From the NCBI GenBank assembly GCA_023421245.1, contig JAEZTV010000030.1:1-64000 (forward strand): DNA of 64,000 nucleotides, written 5' to 3'. Positions within the stretch are counted from its first letter, which is position 1. Every line of letters begins with the position of its first letter. Made by a program: the position numbers and the translations under genes. The stretch is from Bacillota bacterium. Its GTDB lineage: Bacteria > Bacillota > Clostridia > Oscillospirales > Ruminococcaceae. The notes beneath the pieces were generated by a model. The model had not been told where the DNA came from, made no database searches, and was given only the letters and a program-made list of their open reading frames with translations. Of this stretch, positions 52,710 to 64,000 are shown piece after piece.

Positions 52710-53645
52710 ATGGCGGTGGAAATCCAAAAGATAGCACACCAAATCTATGGCAACTGCATATCACTTCAAAACGGTGCGGCCGAGTTGATTGTATCGCTCG
52801 ATTACGGCCCTAGAATTCTGCATTTTACGCTAGCCGGCGAAAAGAATATGCTGCTTAATGATAATGAGCTTACGCTTTTTACAAGCGGTGAGAACTTTGA
52901 CCGCACCTTTTACAAGGGCGCACGCTTTATTATGCGCGGCGGTCACCGTCTTTGGATCAGCCCCGAGGCCGACCCCGACACAAGCTACCCCGACAACGAC
53001 CCCGTTGCGTATGAAACCTGTGGCAGCACAGTGCACCTGACCTGTGTGCCGCAGATTCACAATAACGTTCAGTACCGCTTTGAGATTACCATGCACGACA
53101 CCGCCCCCTCGGTTACCATTGTGCACAGGGTTACAAATGTTTCGGACCAGCCCAAAACCTTTGCGCCATGGGGCATTACGGTTATGGATAAGGGCGGGCT
53201 TGAGATTGTTCCGATGAACACCAAGGATACCGGCCTGCTTGCAAACCGCACCATCTCAGTATGGCCCTACACCGACCTTTCCTGCAGCCGCGCTCATTTT
53301 ACCGACCGATATTTCACCCTGCGGCAGGATCCGGAAATTAAGCGTGCATACAAGGTTGGCTTTGATAACGAGGCCGGATGGGCATGCTATATAAACCACG
53401 GAATGCTGTTTAAGAAAAGTTACACCCATGTGGCAGGCGGCGTATATCCCGATAACGGATGCTCTTACGAAACCTACACCAACAATGCAATTCTTGAGAT
53501 TGAAAGCCTCGGCGAGCTTAGGGAGTATGCGCCCGGCCAAACCGCCCAGCATACCGAGCTGTGGGAGCTTGCGCGTGTTGCTGCGGCACCCGACCCGCGA
53601 AATGAGCAAAGCATAGAAGCGTTTGTGAAGCAGTACATCGGCTAG
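52710..53645 (+). CDS. Galactose-mutarotase-like protein (DUF4380-type)
   Basis: 311 residues, predominantly beta, without a signal peptide. GAAELIVSLDYGPRILHFTLAGEKNML and RFIMRGGHRLWISPEADPDTSYP suggest the supersandwich fold of aldose epimerases and DUF4380. The usual mutarotase catalytic His/Glu pair cannot be assigned with confidence. GGAAGGAG precedes ATG 52710. Probably binds a sugar; function unknown. Confidence 0.75.
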   Translation: MAVEIQKIAHQIYGNCISLQNGAAELIVSLDYGPRILHFTLAGEKNMLLNDNELTLFTSGENFDRTFYKGARFIMRGGHRLWISPEADPDTSYPDNDPVAYETCGSTVHLTCVPQIHNNVQYRFEITMHDTAPSVTIVHRVTNVSDQPKTFAPWGITVMDKGGLEIVPMNTKDTGLLANRTISVWPYTDLSCSRAHFTDRYFTLRQDPEIKRAYKVGFDNEAGWACYINHGMLFKKSYTHVAGGVYPDNGCSYETYTNNAILEIESLGELREYAPGQTAQHTELWELARVAAAPDPRNEQSIEAFVKQYIG

Positions 53646-53702
53646 GCCCTGCCCCCTGCTGCTGTTCTCTGCACAAACTATCCCTTTTAATTTTCAATAA
53701 TT

Positions 53703-53738
53703 AAAAAATCAACCTTTAACTCAAAAGGTTGATTTTTT
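53703..53738. terminator. Terminator between the mutarotase-like and fic genes
   Basis: AAAAAATCAACCTTT (53703-53717) pairs perfectly with its complement (about 53724-53738), ending in TTTTTT. Bidirectional in form, clear for the plus strand. Confidence 0.85.
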
Positions 53739-53803
53739 TGCGTTAACCTGCGTATAATATAGGTAGCCAATCATGTCATGCCGCCGGTAAAGGAGTGAAC
53801 TCA

Positions 53804-54919
53804 ATGAGAGGGCCGTTTGTCCCGATGTCTCTTCCGCTACGATTTCCGACTGATGACGGCAAGAAAGTTTCGCTTGAGGATATTCTTTTTCATCAGGAAT
53901 TATTAGCGTATACAGAGGCAATCACAAAATACAAGATTATATCCAAACGAACGAAGCTAAACCCCGCCCTAATCTATAGCGGGCTGCTGTTCAGCGAGGC
54001 TATCTTTTCCACGCGAATCGAAGGCACTCAGGCTACGATTAGCGAAGTCTATGAATATGAGATTGCAAAACCCACAAAAAAATCGCAGGATGTAGCAGAG
54101 GTTTTAAACTACTACCACACAATAAAGTCGGCCGAAACGCTTGTTAATCAATACGCATTATCCAGCCGCTTATTTACAACCCTTCATCGTCTGCTGCTCT
54201 CGGGTGATGTCAGAGGCAAGAATTTAAGCCCGGGTGAATATCGAACTGTCCAAAACTATATCGGCCCCAAAGGCTGCAATATGCAAAATGCGTCTTTTGT
54301 TCCGCCTTCGCCGGAGATGATTGACGACGCATTATCAAACCTTGAGCAATACGCTAATTATGACGAAGCTAACCACCCCATTATAAGAACCGCTATTTTT
54401 CACGCGCAGTTTGAATCAATCCATCCGTTTTTAGACGGAAACGGCCGCGTGGGGCGTGTGCTGATTCCTGTTGCATTATACTATTACAAACAAATTGATA
54501 CGCCGAACTTCTTTGTGAGCGAGTCGCTTGAAAAGAATAAGTACAAGTACTATGAGCTGCTTAACGGCACAAGAAACAACACGTTACACAACTGGCGGGA
54601 ATGGGTTCGTTTCTTCATTCAGGCTGTCACGGCACAAACGGTAAAAGACACCGGCCGTATTGAAGCGATTGACGCGCTATACGAAGAGGTGCTTAAAAAG
54701 GCAAGGGAGCTGCGGGATACGACCGCGATGATTGATCTGGTATCGGTGCTTTTTGAAAAGCCGATCCTCACATCAAAAACCGTAACCGACCGAATTAAAA
54801 TCAGCCCCAATACTGCAAGATCGTATCTGTCACAGCTGCACCGCAATAAAATAATATCGAGCAACAGCTCACAACGAAACACCACCTATTATTTCTATGA
54901 CCTGCTTGATCTACTTTAG
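53804..54919 (+). CDS. Fic-family AMPylation-type protein
   Basis: 371 residues. Core motif HPFLDGNGRVGR (near residues 206-217) has the catalytic His. The N-terminal helix carries the auto-inhibitory S-TRI-EG motif (near residue 70), so it is a class II Fic held inactive by itself. An N-terminal Fic_N segment and a C-terminal winged helix (TDRIKISPNTARSYLSQLHRNKII) complete it. ATG 53804 follows AAAGGAG. It probably transfers AMP to a target protein; no antitoxin partner is needed or seen. Lower in G+C than its neighbours, so perhaps acquired. Confidence 0.92.
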   Translation: MRGPFVPMSLPLRFPTDDGKKVSLEDILFHQELLAYTEAITKYKIISKRTKLNPALIYSGLLFSEAIFSTRIEGTQATISEVYEYEIAKPTKKSQDVAEVLNYYHTIKSAETLVNQYALSSRLFTTLHRLLLSGDVRGKNLSPGEYRTVQNYIGPKGCNMQNASFVPPSPEMIDDALSNLEQYANYDEANHPIIRTAIFHAQFESIHPFLDGNGRVGRVLIPVALYYYKQIDTPNFFVSESLEKNKYKYYELLNGTRNNTLHNWREWVRFFIQAVTAQTVKDTGRIEAIDALYEEVLKKARELRDTTAMIDLVSVLFEKPILTSKTVTDRIKISPNTARSYLSQLHRNKIISSNSSQRNTTYYFYDLLDLL

Positions 54920-54945
54920 CGACTCGTGTTACCGCTTCATTTAGC

Positions 54946-55356
54946 CTAGTTTAAGCTGCGCAGCAACCGGTTGCCAAAAGCGTTCAGCCGCTGACATGCT
55001 CCGTACCGGGTTTTATAGCAGACCTCGTTGATGTAAAGGAAGGGGTTGTATGCGCCGACACTAACCTGCGAACCATCCTTTAGCGTTAGCGTAAAGCGTA
55101 CAAGCTGACCCACGTAATCTTCGCCCGAGTCGCTTGTATCATACGTCTTTATCGTATTAAGAATATCTACAAGCTCACTGAGGTTCTTCTCATCCTGTAT
55201 CACTACCTCCTTCTGGGGGGGCAATATCAACAGCTTTGCGCTCGCTACATCCGTGGCATCAAGCTTTGCAAACGGCTTGTCACCGTACATTAAACCGGTG
55301 ACAACAAGCACCGCCGCAATTGCCGCGACACAGCACATAAGTAAAAGCCTTTTCAT
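54946..55356 (-). CDS. Membrane-anchored protein of unknown function
   Basis: 136 residues. A single N-terminal hydrophobic segment (LLLMCCVAAIAAVLVVTGLMYG) may be a signal anchor. The rest is a small mixed domain (VVIQDEKNLSELVDILNTIKTYD, then strands VRFTLTLKDGSQVSVG), perhaps like DUF5301-type lipoproteins. It is exported. AGGATG precedes ATG 55356. Unrecognised. Confidence 0.65.
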   Translation of the reverse strand: MKRLLLMCCVAAIAAVLVVTGLMYGDKPFAKLDATDVASAKLLILPPQKEVVIQDEKNLSELVDILNTIKTYDTSDSGEDYVGQLVRFTLTLKDGSQVSVGAYNPFLYINEVCYKTRYGACQRLNAFGNRLLRSLN

Positions 55357-55448
55357 GTCATGCACATCCTATCCCTGATATCGTCATTTAAACCATATAA
55401 CGATATAGTGTGTAACCTAGCTTCATATTGCTGCAAAACAGACGCAAA

Positions 55449-55484
55449 AAGCTGCGGGAAAAGGCCGGCCTTTTCCCGCAGCTT
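55449..55484 (-). terminator. Terminator of upp
   Basis: A perfect 36-bp palindrome, 18-bp arms AAGCTGCGGGAAAAGGCC and its complement. On the minus strand TTTTT follows. Confidence 0.85.
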
Positions 55485-55517
55485 ATTTTACTAATTCCCC
55501 ACAAGGTGCTACAGGGA

Positions 55518-56944
<1,427 letters not shown>

Positions 56945-57002
56945 GGTAAACCCGCATCCTTTCGGCCAAAGCCTAACAATCGCACTGCGCAAAACTGCTC
57001 TG

Positions 57003-57422
57003 TCAATCCCCGCCCTCGACGGTAATCTCCCTCTCGGTATCTGAAAGGCGGGTGAGGATTACGGTAATACAATTCTTTGGCAGTACGCTTTCAATATGTT
57101 CACTCCACTCCACCGCAAGCACCGCACCGGTATCAAGATAATCAAAAAAACCGGTGGAGTACAGGTCATCAAGCGTTGTGACGCGGTACATATCAAAATG
57201 ATACAACGGGATACGCCCGTCATGCTCATGCACCAGTGCAAATGTTGGGCTTGTCACTTCGCTTGTAACACCCAGGCCCCTGGCAAGACCGCGCACAAAT
57301 GCGGTTTTTCCCGCGCCCATGCCGCCGCGCAGCGCGACTACATCGCCGGCACGCAGTGTTTTGGCAAACTCGCAGGCAAAGGCCTCGGTCTGCTGTGGGC
57401 TATGTGAAATGATGCTATGCAC
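57003..57422 (-). CDS. tsaE: tRNA threonylcarbamoyladenosine biosynthesis ATPase TsaE
   Basis: P-loop ATPase that resets the TsaBD complex. 139 residues with Walker A GGMGAGKT (residues 33-40), TSPTFALVHEHDG, LYHFDMYR and a DTGAVLAVEWSEH block. GTG start 57422 follows GGAGGAGG. It lies 38 bp after fhs. Confidence 0.93.
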   Translation of the reverse strand: MHSIISHSPQQTEAFACEFAKTLRAGDVVALRGGMGAGKTAFVRGLARGLGVTSEVTSPTFALVHEHDGRIPLYHFDMYRVTTLDDLYSTGFFDYLDTGAVLAVEWSEHIESVLPKNCITVILTRLSDTEREITVEGGD

Positions 57423-57460
57423 GCAGCAAAGCCCTCCTCCGTTTGCCGGAATAAACCGGT

Positions 57461-59128
57461 TTAATATAAACCTGTGATATTGCCATCCCCGTCCACGTCA
57501 ATCGAACAGGCTGCGGGATTCTTGGGCAGACCGGGCATCGTCATAATATCACCGGTCAGCACCACAATAAATCCGGCGCCCGACGAAAGGCGTACATCGC
57601 GTACGGTAATCTCAAAATCAACAGGGCGGCACAGCAGCTTCGGATCATCCGACAGCGAATACTGTGTTTTTGCAACGCATATGCGCAAATTGCCCTTGCC
57701 CAGTGCCTCGATTTCACGGATTGCTTTTTCGGCCGGTGCGCTGTATTGCACACCCTTTGCACCATAGATGGTTGTTGCAATGCGCGCAATCTTATCCTTG
57801 ACCGAAAGCGATGCCTCATACAACGGACGGAAAGCCGACGGCTTTTCGCATGCCCGGCACACGGTTTGGGCAAGCTCAATCGCACCCTCGCCGCCCTTTG
57901 CAAAAACCTCGGACAGCGCAAAGTCGGCATCCATTGCGGTGCAGGCTTCTTCAATAAGCGCAAGCTCTTTCTCGGTATCGGAGGCAAAGCGGTTGATGGC
58001 AACCACCACCGGCACGCCGAATTTCTTCATGTTCTCGATATGGGCACGCAGGTTGTCCAAACCCTTTTCGATCGCCCAAACGTTTTCAAGCGCGGTATCG
58101 TTTTTTGGAACGCCGCCGTTGTATTTAAGTGCCCTTGCGGTTGCCACAATGACGATAGCAGCCGGCGTAAGCCCCGCTGTCGGGCATTTGATATCCAAGA
58201 ACTTCTCCGCGCCAAGGTCGGAGCCAAATCCTGCTTCGGTAATGCAGTAGTCGCCAAGCTTTAGCGCAAGACGGGTGGCACGAACCGAGTTGCAGCCATG
58301 CGCAATATTGGCAAACGGCCCGCCGTGTACAAGCGCCGGGGTATTCTCAAGTGTCTGTACAAGGTTTGGGTTAATCGCGTCCTTGAGCAGCGCCGCCATC
58401 GCTCCGGCGGCTTTGAGGTCTTTGCAGTATACCGGCAAGCCGTCATAGCGAAATGCAACCAGGATATCGCCCAAACGGTGCTTGAGGTCCGCAAAATCGG
58501 AGGCAAGGCAAAGAATTGCCATAACCTCGCTTGCAACTGTAATGATAAAACCATCCTCGCGCGGCACACCGTTTACCTTGCCGCCAAGACCGACGACTAC
58601 ATTTCGCAACGCACGATCGTTCATATCCATTGCACGTTTAAATAAAATACGACGCGGGTCGATTCCAAGCGTATTGCCCTGATGCAGATGATTGTCAAGC
58701 ACCGCGCAAAGCAGATTGTTTGCCGCAGTAATTGCGTGCATATCCCCCGTAAAATGCAGGTTGATATCCTCCATCGGGACCACCTGCGCGTACCCGCCGC
58801 CCGCCGCCCCGCCTTTCATGCCGAACACAGGCCCGAGTGACGGCTCACGCAGTGCAATAACCGCATTCTTGCCTATCTTGCTCATGCCTTGCCCCAGCCC
58901 TACGGTAGTGGTGGTTTTTCCTTCACCGGCAGGGGTTGGGTTGATGGCGGTTACAAGGATCAGCTTACCGTCCTTTTTACTCTGCAGCCTATCAAACAGG
59001 CTGTCCTCAAGCTTTGCTTTGTAGCGGCCATACGGGATAAGCTCGTCATCTCTGATGCCAAGCTCCCCCGCAATCTCGGCAATCGGGCGCATGGTACAGC
59101 CATGTGCAATCTCAATATCGGTTAACAT
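57461..59128 (-). CDS. fhs: Formate-tetrahydrofolate ligase
   Basis: Charges tetrahydrofolate with formate using ATP, feeding one-carbon metabolism or the methyl branch of the Wood-Ljungdahl path. 555 residues, full length: P-loop TPAGEGKTT (about residues 63-71), [43 protein letters not shown] and the terminal [19 protein letters not shown] 59128 follows GGAGGTG. A promoter is visible at 59284-59256. Confidence 0.97.
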   Translation of the reverse strand: MLTDIEIAHGCTMRPIAEIAGELGIRDDELIPYGRYKAKLEDSLFDRLQSKKDGKLILVTAINPTPAGEGKTTTTVGLGQGMSKIGKNAVIALREPSLGPVFGMKGGAAGGGYAQVVPMEDINLHFTGDMHAITAANNLLCAVLDNHLHQGNTLGIDPRRILFKRAMDMNDRALRNVVVGLGGKVNGVPREDGFIITVASEVMAILCLASDFADLKHRLGDILVAFRYDGLPVYCKDLKAAGAMAALLKDAINPNLVQTLENTPALVHGGPFANIAHGCNSVRATRLALKLGDYCITEAGFGSDLGAEKFLDIKCPTAGLTPAAIVIVATARALKYNGGVPKNDTALENVWAIEKGLDNLRAHIENMKKFGVPVVVAINRFASDTEKELALIEEACTAMDADFALSEVFAKGGEGAIELAQTVCRACEKPSAFRPLYEASLSVKDKIARIATTIYGAKGVQYSAPAEKAIREIEALGKGNLRICVAKTQYSLSDDPKLLCRPVDFEITVRDVRLSSGAGFIVVLTGDIMTMPGLPKNPAACSIDVDGDGNITGLY

Positions 59129-59255
59129 TCGGACACCTCCATCTATTTCAGGGTTAAACCCTGCATCAAAAGCCATTGCAAAAAACGCCAAATATGATAC
59201 ACTATTACCCTCTGTAGGGAGCGGTCCCCGACCGTTGCGCTTTCGTCACATGAAA

Positions 59256-59284
59256 ATAATAGGACAAGCCGTCAATTAGAACAA
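59256..59284 (-). promoter_or_regulatory. Promoter of fhs
   Basis: Minus strand: TTGTTC (59284-59279), 17-bp spacer, TATTAT (59261-59256). The 5' leader of about 120 nt contains a GGTC/GACC hairpin. No known folate riboswitch pattern could be aligned. Confidence 0.5.
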
Positions 59285-59475
59285 TACTGTTCTTTACCGT
59301 GCTCCCGCCCTGCAGCTGATTTTCACTTCGTATCCTGTTTTACAGCCGCTGCAAAATTCATTATATCACACATTTTCCCTGTGTAAAAGCACCGGGCTGC
59401 GATTCTGTTATTGAAAAACTGCGGGGACCCCATACAGCAAAGATAAGGAAAAAACACCCCGGTGGCGGCTATACC
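59285..59475. other. Intergenic region between fhs and rodA promoters
   Basis: About 190 bp without a gene I can support; it includes no clear hairpin or conserved RNA. Confidence 0.4.
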
Positions 59476-59533
59476 TTGTAAATGGCGAAAAAGCATACTA
59501 TAATAAGCTTGTACAAAAATCGATCGTTTTTTG
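59476..59533 (+). promoter_or_regulatory. Promoter and hairpin upstream of rodA
   Basis: -35 TTGTAA (59476-59481), 17-bp spacer, -10 TATAAT (59499-59504). Just after it, GCTTGTACAAAAA pairs with TTTTTGTACAAGC around ATCGATCG (about 59507-59540), which could be an operator or a 5' hairpin. RodA starts about 100 bp later. Confidence 0.55.
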
Positions 59534-59638
59534 TACAAGCCAGATGCACAAGGTTGTATCCTTGCGTGCTTTACCATATCTTGCATAAAGCGGTGCGATG
59601 GGTTGCGGACTCTGCGCACCGATGGACGGTGAACTGTT

Positions 59639-60769
59639 ATGAAAGCCATTGGCGCTGCGATACTACGCTACCTCAAAACAACGGATAAGGTTTTACTTCT
59701 TCTTGCCCTCTCCGCTACCGGCTACGGGATGCTGATTCTGGCCGGAGTATTTGATGCGTTTTTAAGCGGAATGCGCGGATTGTACGTACAGATAGCGGGT
59801 ACGGCCTTTGGTATTATCGCCGCTGTTATCCTCTCGAAAATTGACTATAAGCTGCTTGGCCGGCTGTGGAAGTTGCATGTTCCCGTTGCGTATGCGCTGA
59901 TGTTTGCCACATTTATTATCGGATACGGGAGGGCCGGCGCAAGCGGTGATAACCTCAATTGGATTTCTCTGCCGTTTGGTGCAAGCCTTCAGCCCTCGGA
60001 ATTTTTGAAGATTTCGTTTATTTTGTCATATGCGTACCACTTAGACAAAGTAAAAGAAAAACTAAATGCCCCGCTTACGCTGCTGGGGCTTTGCCTGCAT
60101 GGTGCGGCACCCGTACTGCTCATCCATTTTCAAGGGGATGACGGTATGGCGCTCGTGTTCATCTTTATCTTTGCCGCTATGCTGTTTGCGGCAGGGCTGT
60201 CGATGCGCTATCTGCTTGCGGCGGGCGGGCTTGCTCTGGTTGCGGTACCCATTATATGGATTCATCTGCTGACCGACGACCAAAAGATGCGGTTTTATGC
60301 CATCTTTACCCCCGGCATCGACCCGCTGGGAGTAGAATATCAGCAAAACTCCGCGCTGGTTACGCTTGGCTCAGGGCGGCTGTCCGGTATTGGCTTGTTT
60401 TCGGACTCGCACCGGTTTGTAGATGAGATTCAAAACGATTTTATCTTTGCATTTATCGGCGAATCATTTGGGCTGATTGGCGCTGTGGCGGCACTCTTCC
60501 TGATCTTTTCGGTTGCGGCAAAGATACTGTTTATCTCCCGCCATTGCAAGGATACTCTGGGGCAGAGTATCTGCGTAGGAATCTTTGCCATGATTACCGC
60601 ACAAACCGTCATCAATGTCGGCATGTGCTTAAAGCTTCTGCCCGTTATCGGTATTACGCTGCCGTTCTTTTCAAGAGGCGGCTCCTCAATTCTCTCAATC
60701 TATCTTGCGCTCGGGCTTGCACTGAGCGTGTACATGCACCGCCCCATCACGCTATTTGCGGATAAATAA
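59639..60769 (+). CDS. rodA: RodA/FtsW/SpoVE-family peptidoglycan polymerase
   Basis: SEDS glycosyltransferase of 376 residues with about ten membrane helices. GSLQPSEFLK-like (GASLQPSEFLKISF), FGDDGMALVF-like HFQGDDGMALV, and the C-terminal GITLPFFSRGGSS signature are clear. It polymerises glycan strands for cell elongation, or as SpoVE/FtsW in the spore cortex or septum; sequence alone does not decide. The ribosome binding site is weak (GGTGAA). Confidence 0.88.
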   Translation: MKAIGAAILRYLKTTDKVLLLLALSATGYGMLILAGVFDAFLSGMRGLYVQIAGTAFGIIAAVILSKIDYKLLGRLWKLHVPVAYALMFATFIIGYGRAGASGDNLNWISLPFGASLQPSEFLKISFILSYAYHLDKVKEKLNAPLTLLGLCLHGAAPVLLIHFQGDDGMALVFIFIFAAMLFAAGLSMRYLLAAGGLALVAVPIIWIHLLTDDQKMRFYAIFTPGIDPLGVEYQQNSALVTLGSGRLSGIGLFSDSHRFVDEIQNDFIFAFIGESFGLIGAVAALFLIFSVAAKILFISRHCKDTLGQSICVGIFAMITAQTVINVGMCLKLLPVIGITLPFFSRGGSSILSIYLALGLALSVYMHRPITLFADK

Positions 60770-60807
60770 CAGGGCAAAGCCTATTCAAAATGCAGCTATA
60801 ATCTCAC

Positions 60808-60845
60808 CCCCGCACACAACGAGTATTGCGTGCGGGGTATTCTTT
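60808..60845 (+). terminator. Terminator of rodA
   Basis: CCCCGCAC (60808-60815) pairs with GTGCGGGG (60830-60837), followed by TATTCTTTT. Confidence 0.75.
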
Positions 60846-60869
60846 TGCACTAATTCTACATACATAATA

Positions 60870-60912
60870 TACTTCAAAATAAATATATTTTCAGTCGCAC
60901 GGACTACGGGGG
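60870..60912 (-). repeat. Decayed piece of repeat family B (B3)
   Basis: The stretch with ACTTCAAAATAAA, ATTTTCAGTC and CACGG resembles the plus-strand view of B1 (ACTTAAAATAAA, ATTTTCAGTC, CACGG). Hairpin arms and tail are lost. The rest of the 327-bp gap to pdaA is AT-rich, without genes. Confidence 0.4.
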
Positions 60913-61060
60913 TGTTTTCGTTTATAGTCAATCAGTATGTCACTCGGAAAACAAGAACTTTTTTAAATCTGATTGGTTATATTAACGACTTTTTTATTTT
61001 CTTTTACAGCAAAATATGTTATTATAAAAATGATAATTATTCTTTTAATTCAGCACCAGA

Positions 61061-61087
61061 AAAGGGATGCATTTACAGCACCCCTTT
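61061..61087 (-). terminator. Weak hairpin after the deacetylase gene
   Basis: On the minus strand AAAGGGGTGC and GCATCCCTTT can pair with a bulge, followed by TCTGG. A weak terminator for the gene ending at 61097. Confidence 0.4.
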
Positions 61088-61096
61088 GTCGTAAAT

Positions 61097-62110
61097 CTAT
61101 TCCTCGATGGTGGCATCCTGCGATTGTTTGGATGAGGCCGGCATCTTCCCCGCGTTCTTATCCTGCTTTTCGCCCGCAAGATCGAATGTTGAAAACTCAT
61201 ACCCTGCGGCACGCAGCGTATCAATAAATGTGCCTAAGATCGTATCGTTATCCTTCGATACGGCGTGCAAAAGATAGATGCCGCCCGAATGCGGTGATTT
61301 GGTGGTCGCGGCAAGCGCCGCATCATAGCCAATCTGGTTGTTGACATCCCAATCCTTGTATGCAAAGCTCCACAGCACGTTTAGATAGCCCAGCGAATGG
61401 GTAAGTGCAAGAGTCTGCTCTGAAAACGCACCTTCCGGCGGGCGGAACAGCCACATCTCATAGCCGAAGTTCTGCAGCACATAGTCGTGCAGTGTCATAA
61501 TTTCGGTTTTACATTCATCCAAACTAATCGTTGTCATGTTGGGATGCTTTGTGCTGTGGTTACCGACGATATGCCCCTCATCAATCATACGCTGAACAAG
61601 CTGTGGGTTGCTCTTTGCATATGGCTGTGTGATAAAAAACACCGCGCTCACGCGTTTATCCTTAAGCGTATTAAGAATAGACTCGGTATAGCCGTTTTCG
61701 TACCCTTCATCGAAGGTAAGATATATTTTACCGTTATCCGGCCCAATAAAATAGGCACCGTACTTGCCAAACTGCGTTTGCCGCAAAACCGGTTCTTCGG
61801 GTCTGCCGTCTTTATCAAGGCGTGTGCCCGGCCCCCACTGTACCTGCGCGGAGGGAAGCGACGCAATATCCTCATACTGTGCCGAGATTGCGGGGCGCAC
61901 CGGCGCTTCAGGCAGCTCGGGCGGTACAGATTCTACCTCGGGCGCGCTCGGGTCGGCGGGCGGTAAAATCTCGGCCTGCGATGACGGACCGCTTTCTTCC
62001 GAAGCGGCTTTGCTTTGCGCATCGTCATCAAACAGCGAATAGGTGCATGATGTTAACATAAATACTGCCGCCATAAGCGCGCATACTAATGAAATCGTTT
62101 TGTATTTCAA
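61097..62110 (-). CDS. Polysaccharide deacetylase, PdaA-like lipoprotein
   Basis: 337 residues. A lipoprotein signal ends FMLTSC (Cys near residue 22), then an acidic Pro/Ser/Glu linker (about 25-80). The NodB domain has TFDEGYENGYT (catalytic Asp), the metal motif HSTKHP, RPPEGAFS and a C-terminal LLHAVSKDN. This is the pattern of PdaA-type N-acetylmuramic acid deacetylases, which make the muramic-delta-lactam of spore cortex. TTG start 62110, ten bases after AAGGGG; upstream in-frame codons would put the signal peptide inside. Confidence 0.9.
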   Translation of the reverse strand: MKYKTISLVCALMAAVFMLTSCTYSLFDDDAQSKAASEESGPSSQAEILPPADPSAPEVESVPPELPEAPVRPAISAQYEDIASLPSAQVQWGPGTRLDKDGRPEEPVLRQTQFGKYGAYFIGPDNGKIYLTFDEGYENGYTESILNTLKDKRVSAVFFITQPYAKSNPQLVQRMIDEGHIVGNHSTKHPNMTTISLDECKTEIMTLHDYVLQNFGYEMWLFRPPEGAFSEQTLALTHSLGYLNVLWSFAYKDWDVNNQIGYDAALAATTKSPHSGGIYLLHAVSKDNDTILGTFIDTLRAAGYEFSTFDLAGEKQDKNAGKMPASSKQSQDATIEE

Positions 62111-62340
62111 CTTCGTTCGTCCCCTTACTTCATCCGAAGATTTGTTTACATAATTTGAATCTATTAAATTTATAATTACACGATACGACAAAATTCATAC
62201 CATGTCAAGATACAACCATAGTGTTTGAGCCATATTCGTTTTCATGCGCAGCAGTTTTTCGTTGGTGAATATTACACCCTAGCACAGACAAAAAACGCAT
62301 CTTAAATGGTATATTTTAGCTTATCGCGTTTAGAATATAA

Positions 62341-63657
<1,317 letters not shown>

Positions 63658-63722
63658 CACCTATGCTGAAGCACACAATTGATAAAAATGGCTCGAACAA
63701 GCCCCTGCACATTTAAGCGAAG

Positions 63723-63761
63723 ATGCCTGTCCTTGCTTTGACAAAGACAGGCATTGCTTTT
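63723..63761 (+). terminator. Terminator of eno
   Basis: ATGCCTGTC (63723-63731) pairs with GACAGGCAT (63746-63754), followed by TGCTTTTTT. Confidence 0.85.
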
Positions 63762-63825
63762 TTACTATTTTCAGATTATACTATTGTTTGGTTGCCATGA
63801 TTTATGAGCGGCCTACTATCAGTAT

Positions 63826-63907
63826 AGCCAATTAACTTGAAAACAAGGACTTATTTTCAGGGTGTCAGGTAAAATCTACCGCGCGCCCAGAGGCGTGTTA
63901 ATTGGCT
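63826..63907. repeat. 11-bp inverted repeat before copy B2
   Basis: AGCCAATTAAC (63826-63836) and GTTAATTGGCT (63897-63907) are perfect inverted repeats 60 bp apart, directly left of family B copy B2. They could be ends of a small inserted unit or a hairpin. Confidence 0.5.
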
Positions 63908-63913
63908 GTAAAC

Positions 63914-64000
63914 GGCAACAACCCTGCCCGCTATGCGGGCGCCGCACGGAAATCCGTGCGCTTCAAAATGGACCCGTTTTGAAGGTTGTTAAGTATAAGG
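63914..64000 (+). repeat. Dispersed hairpin repeat, family B, copy B2
   Basis: 87 bp to the window edge, possibly continuing. GGCAACAACC, hairpin CCCGC/GCGGG, GCACGG/CCGTGC hairpin, CTTCAAAA/TTTTGAAG hairpin, then GTTGTTAAGTATAAG. It matches B1 in order, spacing and about three quarters of the bases, on the opposite strand. Confidence 0.75.

Noticed and set aside
59129..59256. Possible tetrahydrofolate riboswitch in the fhs leader
   Set aside because: The leader has only a short GGTC/GACC hairpin; I could not align it with the known THF riboswitch motifs.

Overview
The window looks like about 64 kb of chromosome from an anaerobic, spore-forming member of the Clostridia, probably Oscillospirales/Ruminococcaceae-like. 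The support is a 16S rRNA 5' end of Clostridia type at the left edge, spore photoproduct lyase, acetate kinase, formate-tetrahydrofolate ligase, Gram-positive lipoprotein signals and strong AGGAGG-type ribosome binding sites. The family-level placement is a guess. No phage, integrase, transposase or CRISPR array was seen.

Layout. 1-410: 5' end of a 16S gene running leftward, with its leader and a near-perfect promoter. 480-3211: a decayed relic of a chemoreceptor tip, then an intact methyl-accepting chemotaxis protein. 3464-3984: a degenerate tRNA-Ala(GGC)-like gene and a tRNA-Leu(CAG), each with a terminator, both on the minus strand. 4036-15341 (all minus): a locus for N,N'-diacetylchitobiose: YesM-type histidine kinase, sugar-binding lipoprotein, two permeases, YesN-type regulator, NagB, a hexose-phosphate mutase and a GH94 chitobiose phosphorylase. 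Together these would import (GlcNAc)2, split it with phosphate, move the phosphate from C1 to C6 and deaminate to fructose-6-P; NagA and a GlcNAc kinase are not in the window. 15672-19079 (minus): a compact operon of two multi-pass membrane proteins (one DUF5058-like), an M20 peptidase and a QueG-like Fe-S protein. 19313-20080: a protein with a nuclease-like motif and a C-terminal winged helix. 20179-21392 (minus): an encapsulin shell and its ferritin-like cargo.

21561-28599: the phosphate regulon pstSCAB-phoU-phoB-phoR behind Pho-box repeats. 28793-28876: tRNA-Leu(GAG), followed by a visibly more A+T-rich accessory stretch (lipase-like membrane hydrolase, LytTR regulator, DUF3021, MerR regulator). 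32776-42618: mixed accessory genes (SplB, TetR/hydrolase pair, WYL regulator, DUF3788, acetyltransferases, GyrI-like and toroid proteins, a lipoprotein) and a candidate small RNA at 41793-41965. 43122-46049: a GH10-like/amidase fusion followed by a 57-bp tandem repeat. 47223-51116: fumarase, malic enzyme and acetate kinase. 51448-63657: mostly housekeeping (TmcAL, Fic, Upp, TsaB, TsaE, Fhs, RodA, PdaA-like deacetylase, enolase).

The least explained structure is a set of dispersed hairpin-packed repeats. Family A (10971-11266, 35530-35803, 42809-43014) is built from modules packed with short stem-loops and bounded by a TATCATAAAA/TATACCATAA delimiter. Family B (12833-12916, 63914-64000, with a decayed piece near 60870) is about 85 bp with two or three hairpins and a fixed GTTAAGTATAAG tail. 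Neither encodes protein.
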